The notes beneath the pieces were generated by a model. It had not been told where the DNA came from and made no database searches. It worked only from the letters and a program-made list of their open reading frames with translations. A stretch of 64,000 bases of DNA from Chamaelirium japonicum (Eukaryota > Streptophyta > Magnoliopsida > Liliales > Melanthiaceae), in assembly GCA_947650365.1 (NCBI GenBank), contig OX393549.1, positions 26,689,209-26,753,208 on the forward strand. The letters run 5' to 3'. The translations under genes and the position numbers were made by a program. Positions 45,462 to 57,800 of this stretch are shown piece by piece. Every line of letters begins with the position of its first letter. Within the stretch, counting starts at the first letter, position 1.

Positions 45462-47799
45462 GATACCAGGGTAGCAACCCTCTGGCGTAGCACCTCCGCC
45501 TCCAACCTCAGCTCCTCGGAGCGGTCTGCCCACTGAAGTTGGTGGATGTGCTCGTCCACCTTGCGTTCAGACCCCCATAGAGAATCGCCAAACAAGGCGA
45601 CGAGGGTTCTCCCCGCGGTGGCAATCTCCTCGGCCAGGGCTTGGCTTTTTTTCTCTGCCTAGGAAAGAGGTAGGGTGAGTAACCAGCGAATAAAATTACA
45701 AGGCCAAGAGTAAGGTGAACGTGTTACCTCTACGAGCTGGTCACGGATTGTGGCAAACGGAGCTTGGGCAAAGATGCTGCGGCCGAAGATCTGCCGCAGA
45801 TAATGGGGCACCATTCCTTCCTCGGCCGAGGAATGGGCGGCCTCCCGATCGCCTGATCCGTTGGGGCCCAGGGCGGTGGCCAGTTGGGGAACCGGCATCA
45901 CGGCCATCGGGGTTGGAGGAGGAGTGCCTAGAACGTGGCCTTTACCGCCCTTCGAACTGGAGCGACTCACCTCCAACCCCTCAACTGCATGCTCCGGGCT
46001 CGAGGACCCTAAGTCTGAGCTTGAGGACTCGGAGCCAATGTCGACCAGGGAGGGGGACTTGTATACCAAGTCCCCTTGGGAGCCCGCCACGGCTAGCTCC
46101 GGCCTAGCCGGGGAGCTGAGCGGAGCAGGGCATGGCTGAGAGGTAAGGGAGGGGGTCGCAGCGGAGGTGGGAGCTCCCAGCTTGCTTCCCCTTGGGGCGT
46201 CTACCTCGGGGGATGGTGGCAGAACTTCGCTCTGCTGGACCTCCCTTCCAGCAGCAGTGGCGGGAGTTCCCAGCTCGCCTTCTCCCAAGTCGACGGTACC
46301 TGGGGTTGGCAGTGGAACTCCGCCCCGCAAAGCCTTCGTCTTTGCTATCGAAGCAAAGGAGGGCAGGACGGGGGCTCGCTCGTCATGAGCAACGGCGCTG
46401 GAGATCGTTTGAAGAGGAGGAGGCAGGCTGTCGGGCTCCTCATCGTCGGAGGTCGTCTACTCGATCTTCGAATCTAGCCCCACCTCTTGGAGTGCTTTCT
46501 ACCACTGCTGCTCCGCCTGCATGCTCAAGAAAGCCTCGTGCGCCAGGCAGATCGAGGCGGCACCCACATTGCCGATTTGGGGGCCCGGAGCAGAGGGCCA
46601 CGCGGGCTTCTTCTTCTTCCTCTCCTGTGCTTCCATCTCCGAGGTCATCACCGCAACACGAAGTGGGACTGAAAGGTGACCATGAAAATTTCCCATAAGT
46701 ATACGAGCCATCCCGGACTCAACCTTCGCCATGGTCAGTAAGAGCTCGACGCCAGGTCGTCGGGCTCAAGAAATTGTAACATGCATTTGATAGTAGAAGG
46801 GGGAGTTGGTTGTTGACCTGGGCCGGCGTCCTAATGAGGAGGTGGCAGGGGTGGAGCAGTCTCGCCCTGGCCGAGCATCTCCAAGGTATCGGGGTCGTTG
46901 AAGCGGATGGGAGAGGCCTGCTTCCTTTTGGCTTTCTTCCAGGGCTTATAACCCTGGACCCCAGCCCCCTTGCTAGTCCCCGCCGTGGGCGGGGGGACAG
47001 TCTTCTTCTTCCGGACGATCTTCTGCTTGAGCAGAATGGCGCCCGTCTTCCTGTCCTTCAGCTGGAAGGTGAAGTTCGGGATAGTTATTTTCTCGGGAGT
47101 CTGCCCTCCTAAGTATTGGAGGATGACCTCATCGAGTGATCGTTCCTTTACGGGATCAATGCACTTCTTCTTCCCGGCCCGATAGAAGGCGATCTCCTAA
47201 ATGATAGATTGGGTAGGGGTACCCGGATGGGAGAGAACCCCATTGAAGCACCCTTGCCACCCCCCCACGGCGACGAAGGGGTAGTCCTTCCAGTATCGAT
47301 CCTTGCTCTCGATCGTCGTGAAGGGGAGGACCTCGCCCGGCCTCCCGGCGAAGTAGAAGACCCCGCAGTCCACATTGCTGTAGACCGATCTGGGCTTGAG
47401 GAACCACTTCTTGAGTAGGTAGCTCAAAGAGATCCTCACCTTGAGAGCGGCCTCGAGCTGGGAGAGCCCGAATAACACGCCCCAGGAATTGCTGGTGAGC
47501 TGGGCGGGGCATAGTCTCGTCAACTCCAAAAACTCCCTGGCGAAATGGCTCAAGGGGAGCCTTAGCCCGGACCACAGCAGCTCCACGGAGACCATTGTGC
47601 CCTTGGACAGCCTCCCTAAGAGTGGCATCTCGATGACGAGGATCTGGTTGGGGAAGTCTATGGCCACCCTAATGCTGTCGCCCACCGACAGACCGACGGG
47701 TCTTTGAGCCAAACCACCGCCGTCTCATGGTCGGGCTCTAAAGTTTCACCCGCCTTGGGTGTGGGTGACTGGAACGACAACAGAGGCATAGGTCGCCAT
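45462..47799 (-). pseudogene. antisense gene of element C, PF04195-like, degraded
   Basis: Minus-strand gene homologous to the A antisense gene. ATG is at 47799 (MATYASVVVPV), with a frameshift near 47720. A PF04195-like region (47712-47197) contains RLPLSHFAREFLELTRLCP and NSWGVLFGLSQLEAAL, matching A's RLPLPPFAARLLNTSGLCP. A Pro/Ser-rich linker follows, then an intron at 45659-45727 (69 bp, GAG/GTAACA ... CCTAG) joining DQLVE to AEKKSQALAEEI, and a coiled coil (SEELRLEAEVLRQRVAT) cut at about 45475 by the deletion that removed RNase H and integrase. Several stops and shifts occur at 46330-47200. Confidence 0.75.
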
Positions 47800-47871
47800 T
47801 TGAAGAAAGGGAAGAAGTGCAAGGGAGAGCTATTTTTGACAGTAAAGGGGGCTAGGAATCCACACCAGCCC

Positions 47872-47880
47872 CATTTATAG
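47872..47880 (-). promoter_or_regulatory. TATA-like box of the C antisense gene
   Basis: Minus strand CTATAAATG, about 75 bp upstream of the antisense ATG, the same arrangement as in A1. Confidence 0.45.
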
Positions 47881-48933
47881 ACGCATGGAAGGCGAGAGAA
47901 TCGAGCGACATTAAATGATCAGGCGCAGCAGCGGCCGATGCGACGGGCGCGGCAGTCGATGTAATGGATTTCACCTCCCTGTCAGAGCGTGACGCGTGTC
48001 CACGTGCGTGGGCGAAGACTGGGATGGTACCAACAACGTCCCCTCCGTCGGGCCCCTAACCAACCACGGGGTGACGTATGGCACAATGACACCCGAGATC
48101 TCATCATGAGATCCAGCTCCTCAGGTCCTGATCCTACGCTACACTTAAGGCGATACGACGGGCGCAGATATGGATCTTCGTAGAAGCGACCTCACACTCG
48201 GTGAGCAGATCATGGCCGGTCAGGTCGCCCGGAGCTCCTAAAGTCTTGTTGGTGCTCACAGCCCACCCGGAGCTTGCAGTAGTGGATCGTTACGTCCCTT
48301 GGACAAAGGCCACCTATGGTCGTGGCTCACAGCCCGCCCAGGGCTGACCCTGACCATATGGGACCAGCTCGCACGTGGTAAAGGTCAACCAGTGGCTGGT
48401 GCTCGTAGCCCGCCTAGGGCTTGTAGTAGCGGATCGTTACGTCCCTTGGATAGAGGCTGCCTGAGGCCGTGGCTTACGGCCCGCCCAAGGCTAACCCTCA
48501 CCGTATGCGACCAGCTCGCACGTGGTAAAGGTCGCCCAGTGGCTGGTACTCGTAGCCCACCCAAGGCTTGCACTAGCGGATCATTGTGTCCCGTGGACAG
48601 AGCGACATCTCCCTCGAGACCTCATTTATGAGGTACTGTGAGTCTAAGATCTCTACGCAGCTCGGCGGCTGGAGAGAGTACCTCAATCGCCGTCAGTAGC
48701 CCCTTTTACTAATAGGAAGCTTAGAATGATATATACGAACACCCACAGTTCGCCCCGACCATTGCGATCAGCTCGCACGTAGTAGAGGTTGCCTAGTGGC
48801 GGGTGCTCGTAGCCCACCCGGAGCTTAATGTAGTGGTTCATGAAACACGGATCACCTATCCAAGTAGGAGCAATCTTGTTGGACTCCTACGTGAGTGGGG
48901 CTAAGTTCTAGCCACTCCCTCATGAGGGGGTAA
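47881..48933. other. 3' UTR of C with an LTR-derived segment
   Basis: No gene. About 48250-48760 is a diverged copy of the LTR interior (146-bp repeat landmarks at 48273, 48421 and 48568, then the stretch around CTCGAGACCTCATTTATGAG). True internal 3' end sequence follows, with the polypurine tract CATGAGGGGGTAA at 48921-48933. Confidence 0.65.
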
Positions 48934-50497
48934 TGATGGTCCCGGAAAAATATCGTCAGCTCAATGGCCACAGCCAGACCATGGGCCGACCAAAGTGGTG
49001 GAGCGGTGGGCTCACCAGAAAAAAGAAGTCGTTTTTGAGATATAGAAGGAATCCTCCCCAGGAAACACTTCCGAGGAACTCGCCCAGAGCTTGCAGTAGC
49101 GGATCATTGCTTCCATTGGACAGAGGCCGCCTGTGGCCGTGGCTTACAGCCTGCCAGAGCTGACCCTGACCATATGCGACCAGCTCGTACGTGGTAGAGG
49201 TCGCCCAATGGCTGGTGCTCGTAGCCCGCCCAGGGCTTGCAGTAGCGGATCGTTGCGTCCCTTGGACAGAGGCTGCCTATGGCATTGCTCACAGCCCGCC
49301 CAGGGCCGACCCTGACCACATGCGACCAAGTTGCACGTGGTAGAGGTCGCCGAGTGGCTGGTGCTCGTAGCCCGCCCAGGGCTTGCAGTAGCGGATCGTT
49401 GTGTCCCTTGGACAGAGGTCGTCTGTGGCGTTGCTCACAACCCGCCCAGGGCTGACCCTGACCACATGCGACAAGCTCGCACGTGGTAGAGATCGCCCAG
49501 TGGCTGGTGCTTGTAGTCCGCCCATGGCTTGCAGTAGCAGATCGTTGCATCCCTTGGATAGAACGACATCTTCCTCGAGACCTCATTCATGAGGCACTGT
49601 GAGTCTAAGCTCTCTACGCAGCTCGCAGGCTGGAGCGAGTATCTGGATCGCCGCCCAAGCCCGCCGGGAGTACAGCTCTAGCCCACACGTGGAAATATCG
49701 CCCATTTTGCTAATAGAAAACTTAGAATGATATCTACGAACACCCACAGCTCGCTCAGGAGCTCATTAAGCCCAACACCCAAAGCTCGCTCAGGAGCTCG
49801 TACAAATCATGCAACCGCCATAGAGCTCGCCTATTAACAATAGGAAGAAGTAGGCGGATCAACGACACCAATGTAATCACCACGGAGTACACCCACAACT
49901 CACTTAGGAGATCACATTATCATGAAATGGCTAAAAGGTCTGCCTGTTGGTGGTAGAAGAGGTTATGAAGGTCCCCCCTGACCAGGAGCTCGCCCTCTTT
50001 CCTACAGAGGTCGCCCATAAAAAGGCGGTATCAAATCGACGGATCTCACCACCCTCGTGGAGCTACTTGGATGATTGCAGTCCACGGAAGCCGGCAAAAG
50101 TCGGTCTAGGACCTCCCAAACTAGAGCTTTCCTAAATCTCCACCTGGCAAGGACAAGACCGATGCATCCCCATTTACCATCGCCTGGCAGGCTAAACGAC
50201 AAAGGCTATGAAGAGCCCATATGGGCTAGCACATGGGGGCATAGAAGGTGCGGGAAGACGCCGCCACGTGTCAACCTCTGATGGACTGTAAAAGGCTATA
50301 AAGGTACGACCACCGGCTCCAAAGTACAGGTTCGAAACTCGAAAACCCTAACCCTTTCCAACTACTTTAGCTCGCCCTTGCCTATACCTTTGCTGACTTG
50401 AGCGTCGGAGGGTCTACGCTTCTAAGAGAGCCAGCCGTTCTCACGCTTTCTCTGCTTGCAGGACGATCGCACGAGCCAACGAAAAATATCCCCAACA
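48934..50497 (+). mobile_element. 3' LTR of C (1,564 bp)
   Basis: TGATGGTCCC ... CCCCAACA, followed by GATAC. TATAAAGG at 50297-50304. Contains the 146-bp repeats. Confidence 0.92.
49085..49560. repeat. 146-bp tandem repeat in C 3' LTR, about four units
   Basis: TTGCAGTAGC landmarks lie at 49091, 49237, 49383 and 49529, exactly 146 bp apart. Confidence 0.92.
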
Positions 50498-51754
50498 GAT
50501 ACGACGGCGGCAACGACATACTTCAACCAACTCGGGAGAGGTAAAAAAGGTGCGGGGGATGCCCGAGCTACTATAGGAAAATGATGGTCTCCCTTTAGAG
50601 TAGTGGTTGTCATCGGTAAACTCACAGCGTTGTATATAGCCGCTCCTAGAAAAAAGAACAATACTTGGCAGTTACCCTGCGTGCTGGTAGACCCAGCACA
50701 CGAGGAGATTGCGTGCAAGGATTGGTGAAGGAGAGTGGGGTCCCCAAAATTAAAACAAAAAACAAAAAAATTGATAAAGTAGGATAATTCAGTCCCAAGC
50801 CCAAGCTGAGCCCAAAGGTTTGCCATTATGCCCAGCTCAAACTCGGCCCAATTTTCTTCCTCGGGATTCGTGCTGAGTTCGAGCTTAGCCCGTATAAGAG
50901 CCGTATGAAAAAAAGAGGACGAAGATTTTATTCTCTTTACTCCTACAACATACTTCTATAACTACCGAGTAAGTTAAATACATGTCAAGACAAAAATTTA
51001 TTCATTATATTAAGTTGCATTCATAACGCTTCTTTAATACACATTCAGCTATCAAATAATATGACAATATAAAGTAAGCAATCTAACAAGCGAATCTTAT
51101 TGAGAATGCTTTGGTCTTACACTCTTGCTTATGTATATTGATGAAATGCTTAAATACCCTCACTAATTCAGTATCGGGCTTAAATCAGACTGGGCTTAAC
51201 ATGACCCGAGCTCAGGCCAAATATCAAGTTCGGGCCTGGTAATATGTCCAAGCTCAGCCCAATCCAAGCTCAAATAAGTCTCATCCCATATTTTTTTTTG
51301 GGTCAAACGGATGGGTATTGCGCTAGCCTGACTGAATCGATAGTCTTAATTGGAGACCGAGTGCATCTACAACCCATTCGACCATTGCTGAGAACTCGGT
51401 CTCAGATGGCTGAATGAGATAGAGGTGCGCTTGGTCTCCAATGACTAAATGCACGGTTAGGGACTAAGCCTAAAATAAGTAAGTGGAGGAGGAGGAGGAA
51501 GGAGGCGATGGATTGCATCGGGTCGATGGTGGCGGTGTGAACGGCGGAGGGAGGTGGTGTCCTGCATGGAACGGGCAGAGGCGGGGCCTGAGTTTCCCTT
51601 ATCCATATGATCAGGGCAAGTTGGGTATTTTCAAAGTGGGGACTGCCCCTAGTAATATATGTAGTGCGAACCGTAACCCGAAAAACAAAGGACCCGAAAC
51701 GTCCATCGGCAGGCAGAGACCGACTTTGTATTACCCTAACTGGCCTATCTTCTG
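50498..51754. other. region between element C and HAKAI
   Basis: No gene supported. It begins with the second GATAC copy. About 50795-51265 is rich in GCCCAAGC/GGGCTTA motifs like the hAT-type MITE at 29629, but I find no paired ends. A small foldback (51349-51442) lies near the promoter. Confidence 0.5.
51349..51442. mobile_element. 94-bp foldback element (mini-MITE)
   Basis: ATTGGAGACCGAGTGCATCT at the left pairs with AGAGGTGCGCTTGGTCTCCAAT at the right with few mismatches. No clear target duplication. The motif CTACAACCCATTCG inside also occurs at about 30830, suggesting a family. Confidence 0.45.
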
Positions 51755-51762
51755 TATATATT
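51755..51762 (+). promoter_or_regulatory. TATA box of HAKAI
   Basis: TATATATT about 108 bp upstream of the chosen ATG. A start site about 30 bp on would fall after the upstream in-frame ATG at 51779, favouring ATG 51863. Confidence 0.5.
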
Positions 51763-51823
51763 TGAGGAGGCGGTGCCGATGAAACAGCGATTTGATCTTT
51801 CAGACCGGAGAGCCGAAGGATTG

Positions 51824-51850
51824 ATGAGAGAGAGAGAGAGAGAGGAGAGA
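51824..51850 (+). repeat. GA repeat in HAKAI 5' leader
   Basis: A run of (GA)n just upstream of the start codon. GA-rich leaders are common in plant genes and can bind BPC-type factors. Confidence 0.6.
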
Positions 51851-51862
51851 CGGTCTGAAGGG

Positions 51863-54800
51863 ATGCTTTGCATTCGTCTGAACAAGGGATCGTCGGGGGA
51901 CGGCGGGGGAGGGGCGGCGAAGCCATCGTTGCCACTGGAGACGGTGGCGGTGGCGTGCCCCGACCACCTCGTCCTCGCCGAGCTCCCAGTCGCCAAGAGC
52001 CTCGGCGCCGTCACCGCCTCCGCCCTATCCTCCGTCAGGTCCGTCGGCCGCCGCTCTCGCCGCAACCCCGGCCAGAAGGTCCACATCTGCGTTCGCTGCG
52101 ACTTCCCCATCGCCATCTACGGCCGCATCGTGAGTATCCCTCCCCCTCCCCCCCACCCTGATCCCGTTCTTCCATCCATATTTATCTATTTGCTAAGCAA
52201 TCTGAGTTGGGATTTTCGATGCCATGTCCACCCTATTTTGCTCTCATGAACATGAAACAATTCACCATACTTTTCTATATTCCGACCCACCATCTTCGAA
52301 ACTAAAAGGATGTTCCCCAAGACTAATTCCTCCTAACTTTGGCTTTGTTCCCTTTTTTTCGAGAATTCCCGTCGATCGTGAGGGTGGGGTTTGGCCTTGA
52401 CCCCAGGTCCTCAACCTGTCTATTAAGTTTTAAAAAAAGAAGTTACAAGTACTGGCTAATAGTCACCATCGCAACCCCAATAAACTTAGAAAGATCTTGA
52501 ATGCACAATAGTATGAACAATCTAATAAAACAATATCAAACTATTATAGACATATTTTAACTAAGGAAAATTCTATGGTACCCACTTCGGTACGATTTCG
52601 AAATTCATAGGGACCATCGGATGGCCTTATGGTCGATCCCATGCATCCACCGAGGGTTCATCCCATGGCCCCTAGAATAATTCTCCCACCGCTGGGATGC
52701 GAGGAAGCTGAGATGGATGGTGGAGATGGGTTCGGTATGGTACTGAAATTTACATTTCGGGAAAGTGGAACCCTTTAACTAATTGTACAAACTAGCTATG
52801 TTATGACTGCTTATCTTGTTTTGAATTGGTATTTAATGTTCTACAAGATAATATATGTAGATATTTTGAAATGTTTACATATTATTAATAATAATCCAAA
52901 TTCAGTAGAAAATTTTTAAAGATATGGAGCTAGATATAGTAATCTAGAGCAACCAAGGTTTGAGAATTCAGGTTCACATTCGGGTCTAGGCCAAGTGAAA
53001 AACTAATCGGTTCGGTAAGTTTGGATGGTTTGAGTTCGAGTTTTGTTGGTTTAGTCAATTTTTTTTTTAAGTATTGATAATCAGAAGAAAAAAAAAAATC
53101 ACAGCCGATTTGGCCAATTCAAGTCTTGTTCGATTGATCTGGGTCTGGTTCGGCCAATTCTGGTCTATTTGAGGCCTGATTCATTCGTCCAAATCGAGTC
53201 TAATTCAGCTTGTTTAGGATCTAGTCCAACTGATTTGCTAAAATCAGATCAAACTGGAGCATATTTCGTGTTTGGACAAGTGTTTCAGTGTGGATCGATA
53301 AAAATCCAAATTGCTAGGTCATGTACCTGCAATATGGCAAACTAGAAAATTAAAGAAAATAAGAAACAATATGCATATACTCAAATTTACATGGAATGTT
53401 AATGAATATCTCAAAGGTTAAGATTCAGCAGTAGTATGATATGATAATTATTGCAAACCATAGGGGTATTAAGCATGACTCGTATTCTCATATAACCATG
53501 TATGATAATGGCTGATATATAGTCGACAACCTCGTGGTCCCTGACCAACAAAGTTTGGGATAGGGATTGGCACATGTTTTGAAATTACATGCTGGGTTGC
53601 AAATACGAGGGTGAATGACTGATAACTAGAAAATTGAAGAAATAACACATCATGTTGAACCATATGGCGAGTAGACATATTGGGGCTCATCACCGCCTCT
53701 ATGAGATATCAAACCATATGATGACTGATGATTAGACATCCAAGATGAATAACCAAATAATTGCGTGAACTATGTCAGAGAAGTAGAGCAATTACTCTCA
53801 CTGACAAACCCAATACTCTGTATTACTTGGTCCTACATGAGGACTCCTCACACTCTTTTGCATGTCTCCATATCCTAAAATTGCATGGTATATTAATGGA
53901 ACATAGATCTAAATCAGTCTACTAGTGTATGATACATGAAAGTCTGTAATATGACATAACTAGAAAATTGAAGAAAATAACACAATAATCCTCAACTTAC
54001 ATGGAATGTCGAGGATGATCACAAAGGTTAAGATTCTGAACTAATGCGATCTGGTAATTATTCTAAACCATTTGGAAGCGCAACTTATATTCTCATATAG
54101 ACATATATGAGAATTGCTTTATGCAATAGTCGAGAACCTCATGAGAAACCCTAGGACAAGGACTGATATAGGTATCAGACTTGCAAGCTAGGGTGCAAAT
54201 ACAAAGGTAGTTGTGCAACTTGTACTATGGCTGCAACTATCGGAATAAGGGAAGGGTCTGGCATAGATTGCTAACAATCATATATAGGGATTTGGTTTAT
54301 TAGGGATTGAGTATTAGGGATCACCATTGGCTCTCTGAGACAATATGATGAGTAGACATCCAAGATGAATTTGCTAAAGATTGTATGTCTGATAGCAGAG
54401 AAGTAGAATGACTACTCTGATTGTACAACTTGTACTATGACTATACAAACACAATGGCATGTTATTACTTGGTCCTATATGATAACTCCTCAAACTCTTT
54501 GCATGTGTCCATATCCTCAAATTCTATGGATCAGATCTATGCCTCTCGTGAGAATCGTGCTGGCCCTAAGAGCCCCTAAACAACTTGTGTGGTCTATGTG
54601 ATTGGGAAATTTATAATTGAAATAAAATAAAATACTTAAATATTTATAAATCCAAAAGTACTAATAATTTTAGGTTTCGTAAAAAAATATTTATTTAATT
54701 GTAAATAATTAATGACATAATACATACAATTGATTAAGTAAAGTGGTGAAATAAAATGTGGAGTTTACTACAACAGAAGTCCAAAAAAATACACTTGTAC

Positions 54801-57800
54801 AGAACTAGCAAAAGTGAACATAATTTTTTCACTGTTCCATAACCTAGTAAGAGACGTATGCCCTATTATTATCGTTAGAAACGATGGGTGGCCTGTCATC
54901 ACGAGTCGTCTACTACATTTTCTCCTCTTCTGTCTCCTCATTGTCATCTATCCTCAGGAGTACCTCGTCCGTGTTTGGTGGATTTGTCTCATCTTCTCCC
55001 ATATCAGTATCACCACAATCCCATCACTCCATTTTTTCATGTCACAGTTGACTAAATGGTACTATTGCTAAGTACAGGTATGAGCATCACTACCACCAAC
55101 ATTTGCGTTGGTACTATTGATGAGGACCAGGAATCCATTCCATTTTCTTTTTGCATTATTTATTTTATTTCAAGTCTTAGAGGGATTTCATTGTTATTTC
55201 ATTTTATTAGGATGTTTTTGTGCAGAAATAACGATATGCATAGAGGCTCTGCATAAGTTGTTTTATGTTATTTTTTCCAGATAGGTTGTTTTGGTAAGTG
55301 ATGTGTAAAATCGCATATTTATGCTCTTATTTAGGGAGCTATGACTTTTGCTAAAAGATAACACTCATAGTTAGACAAAATAAATTAGGAGGAAGTTTCC
55401 CACCCTCCAAACATATGCATTGAAACTCCTCATGAGGACCGAGAATCCATTTCATTTTCTTTTTGCAATACTTATTTTATTTCTAGTCTAATATTTATTT
55501 CATTTTAGTAGGGCGTATTTGTGCAAAGATGGATCTATAGATAGGTTATGCAGAAGTTGTTTTACGTTATTTTTACAAGATAGGTTGTTTTGGGAAGTGA
55601 TGTGTAAAATGTCATTTTCATACTCCTATGTAGGGAGCTGTGACCTCCGCTAAAACCTAAAAGACAGAGTTCATATTTAGAAAAAAAAAGATCAGGAGGA
55701 AGTCTCCCAACCTGAGATGTTACCTTGTCGACCGTGAGGGACTGTCCTCGAGGGTTGTCAATGGTTCAAAAACTCGATCGATATCGATTCGTCTCGAGCG
55801 TTTTGTATCAGTTTTTTATATACTACAAAGATGCAATGATCGATATCGGTATAGGTCCTTACTCTACCGAGAATGATATAACTTGAGCCAAATCAACCGA
55901 TACAACCGAGTTAGACCTAATACATCCAAGTTGTATTAGTATGACTCACAGTGACAAACAACCAACTTTGTTGCCTTATTGAACATAGGTTGTACGCCTG
56001 TACAGACTGTATAGCAAGATCACTTTGGAATCCCGATCCCCTATATATGCGCCTTCTTCCCTATTGGTTGAGTCGTTTTGCCCAATACCGAGTCGTATCA
56101 CCGAGTCATTTATGATTTTCGCCAAACGATACAGACTTGGCTATAGGTGTGGGTGAGGATCCACAATGAAACCTTGATCTTCCTCCATGGAAAATCCTAC
56201 ACAGGATGCAAAGAAAGCCTTGAGTAAAGCAACATAGCTTAAGTTAATTTAAAACATACTCCTTAAATGACAATGATTCATTTGGTTTGGCAAGATAGCT
56301 ATGACTACAAAATTAAATTTGAAGTATGACCCATCTAATCAATTCCACCTCACTATATTGGTAGGAAGACCAGAAACTTGCGAGATGTGTGGCCTCATGC
56401 AAGCCATAGCATACATTAGGCGGTAAGTGAAAGTAACTATATACCCATTATCAAGAATACGTTAATAAACAAAACTATCGCACTTTCTTTGACGATAACC
56501 TTGCCTAGTCACAAACTTGTCAACGCACTTTTAGAATTTTCTTGGTCTATGTTTTAAACTTTTAGATCTATTATGTTGGCAGAATATACTTCCTGCTTAG
56601 TAGCTTGGCATAGCAAGAAGTATAATTTCATTTCTTTGTCCACTATATAAGTTAATATATTGCTTCCGTGTTAGGGTGTACTCAGTTGCTGTGGATGAAA
56701 CATATGTTAGCCTACCATGGTCGACTCTGGAGATGATGACATCTACTACGATAATCAGAGCGCAGTTCATATTGTGAAAAATGCGGTTCAACACTCTCAA
56801 AATAAGCATATTGACAACATATATCATTTCATAAGTAATGGCACCCTCACCTCATGATTGCTCAACGCCTTCAATCCTTGTCCAAATTGACTAATCGCTT
56901 CCATGATCTTGAAGCTCTTCAACTTCACGATCTTGAAAGGAATTACAGCTTGATATAGCCAACAAGCTATATATTGCACCACATTCTCCCGCTCGACCTT
57001 CTTTGTCACACTTTGAGTGTGGGTTACTTTCATTTCTTCTTCTTGTATGCTTCTGTTGGATCCGAGGCTAAAAAAGAGTCAATTGGATCCATTCTTTTAA
57101 GAGGCCTTGGAACTCCAAAAGTCAAATTTAGCTCTTTGGGTTCTTCATTGTCGTTTTCCAGGCATATCTGTACCTGCTCCTTCGATTAAGAAGAAGCCAC
57201 CACACTCCCATCACTCTTTTTTGAGGATTTTGAATTCTTAACAAGGGATACTCGAACTTCATTCTGCACAACTTCAAAATCTTTTTCACACTTGACATTC
57301 CCACCACATTGGGCCAAGTGTATCTTGAGACGATATATGCCTTGAACTACCTCCTTTTGACAAAAGTTGCATATAACCTTACTTTTGTCTTTTGGATCTT
57401 TATGATAAGTGTATTTCCACCATATAGTACAAGATTTTCCACTTTTGGATCTGGATGCCATCTCCACAAAATTAAAACATCAAACAAAAGAAAAAAAATA
57501 AATAAGAAAGGTCTATAAAGTAAGATGTTGAGAATTTATAACATGGATTTATTAGCTTATTTTCAAGACAAAGGTATCTTCTGCAATCTATTAAAGTGAT
57601 GGAGAAAGGTAAAACAATAGATGGGTAAAACATGTGTAAACCCTGGGCTCCATAATCTCAACAAATCAGAAATTATATGGGCTATAGAGAAAAGTAACCT
57701 ACCCACTGATTTCAAGCTCTACATAAGTTCTCACCCCCCACATTTACTTTTCTTGCATGGAATTCTCTCTTGTTACCTCTCTTCCACATGAAGATGTATC

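Larger units (their letters stand above)
31127..50497 (+). mobile_element. Tat-type Ty3/gypsy retrotransposon C, both LTRs, with two nested insertions
   Basis: Bounded by TGATGG...AACA ends and a perfect 5-bp target duplication GATAC (31122-31126 and 50498-50502). Without the nested LARD and its duplication it is about 11.3 kb. Order: 5' LTR (split), gag, protease (followed by a Cassandra insertion), RT, deletion, antisense gene, 3' UTR, 3' LTR. The LTRs differ at roughly 13% of the first 160 bases by eye, and all genes are broken, so it is old. Confidence 0.93.

Noticed and set aside
51779-51862. Upstream in-frame ATG extending HAKAI by 28 residues
   Set aside because: It lies only about 17 bp after the TATA box, the extension translates a GA repeat, and relatives start at the MLxIRL position.
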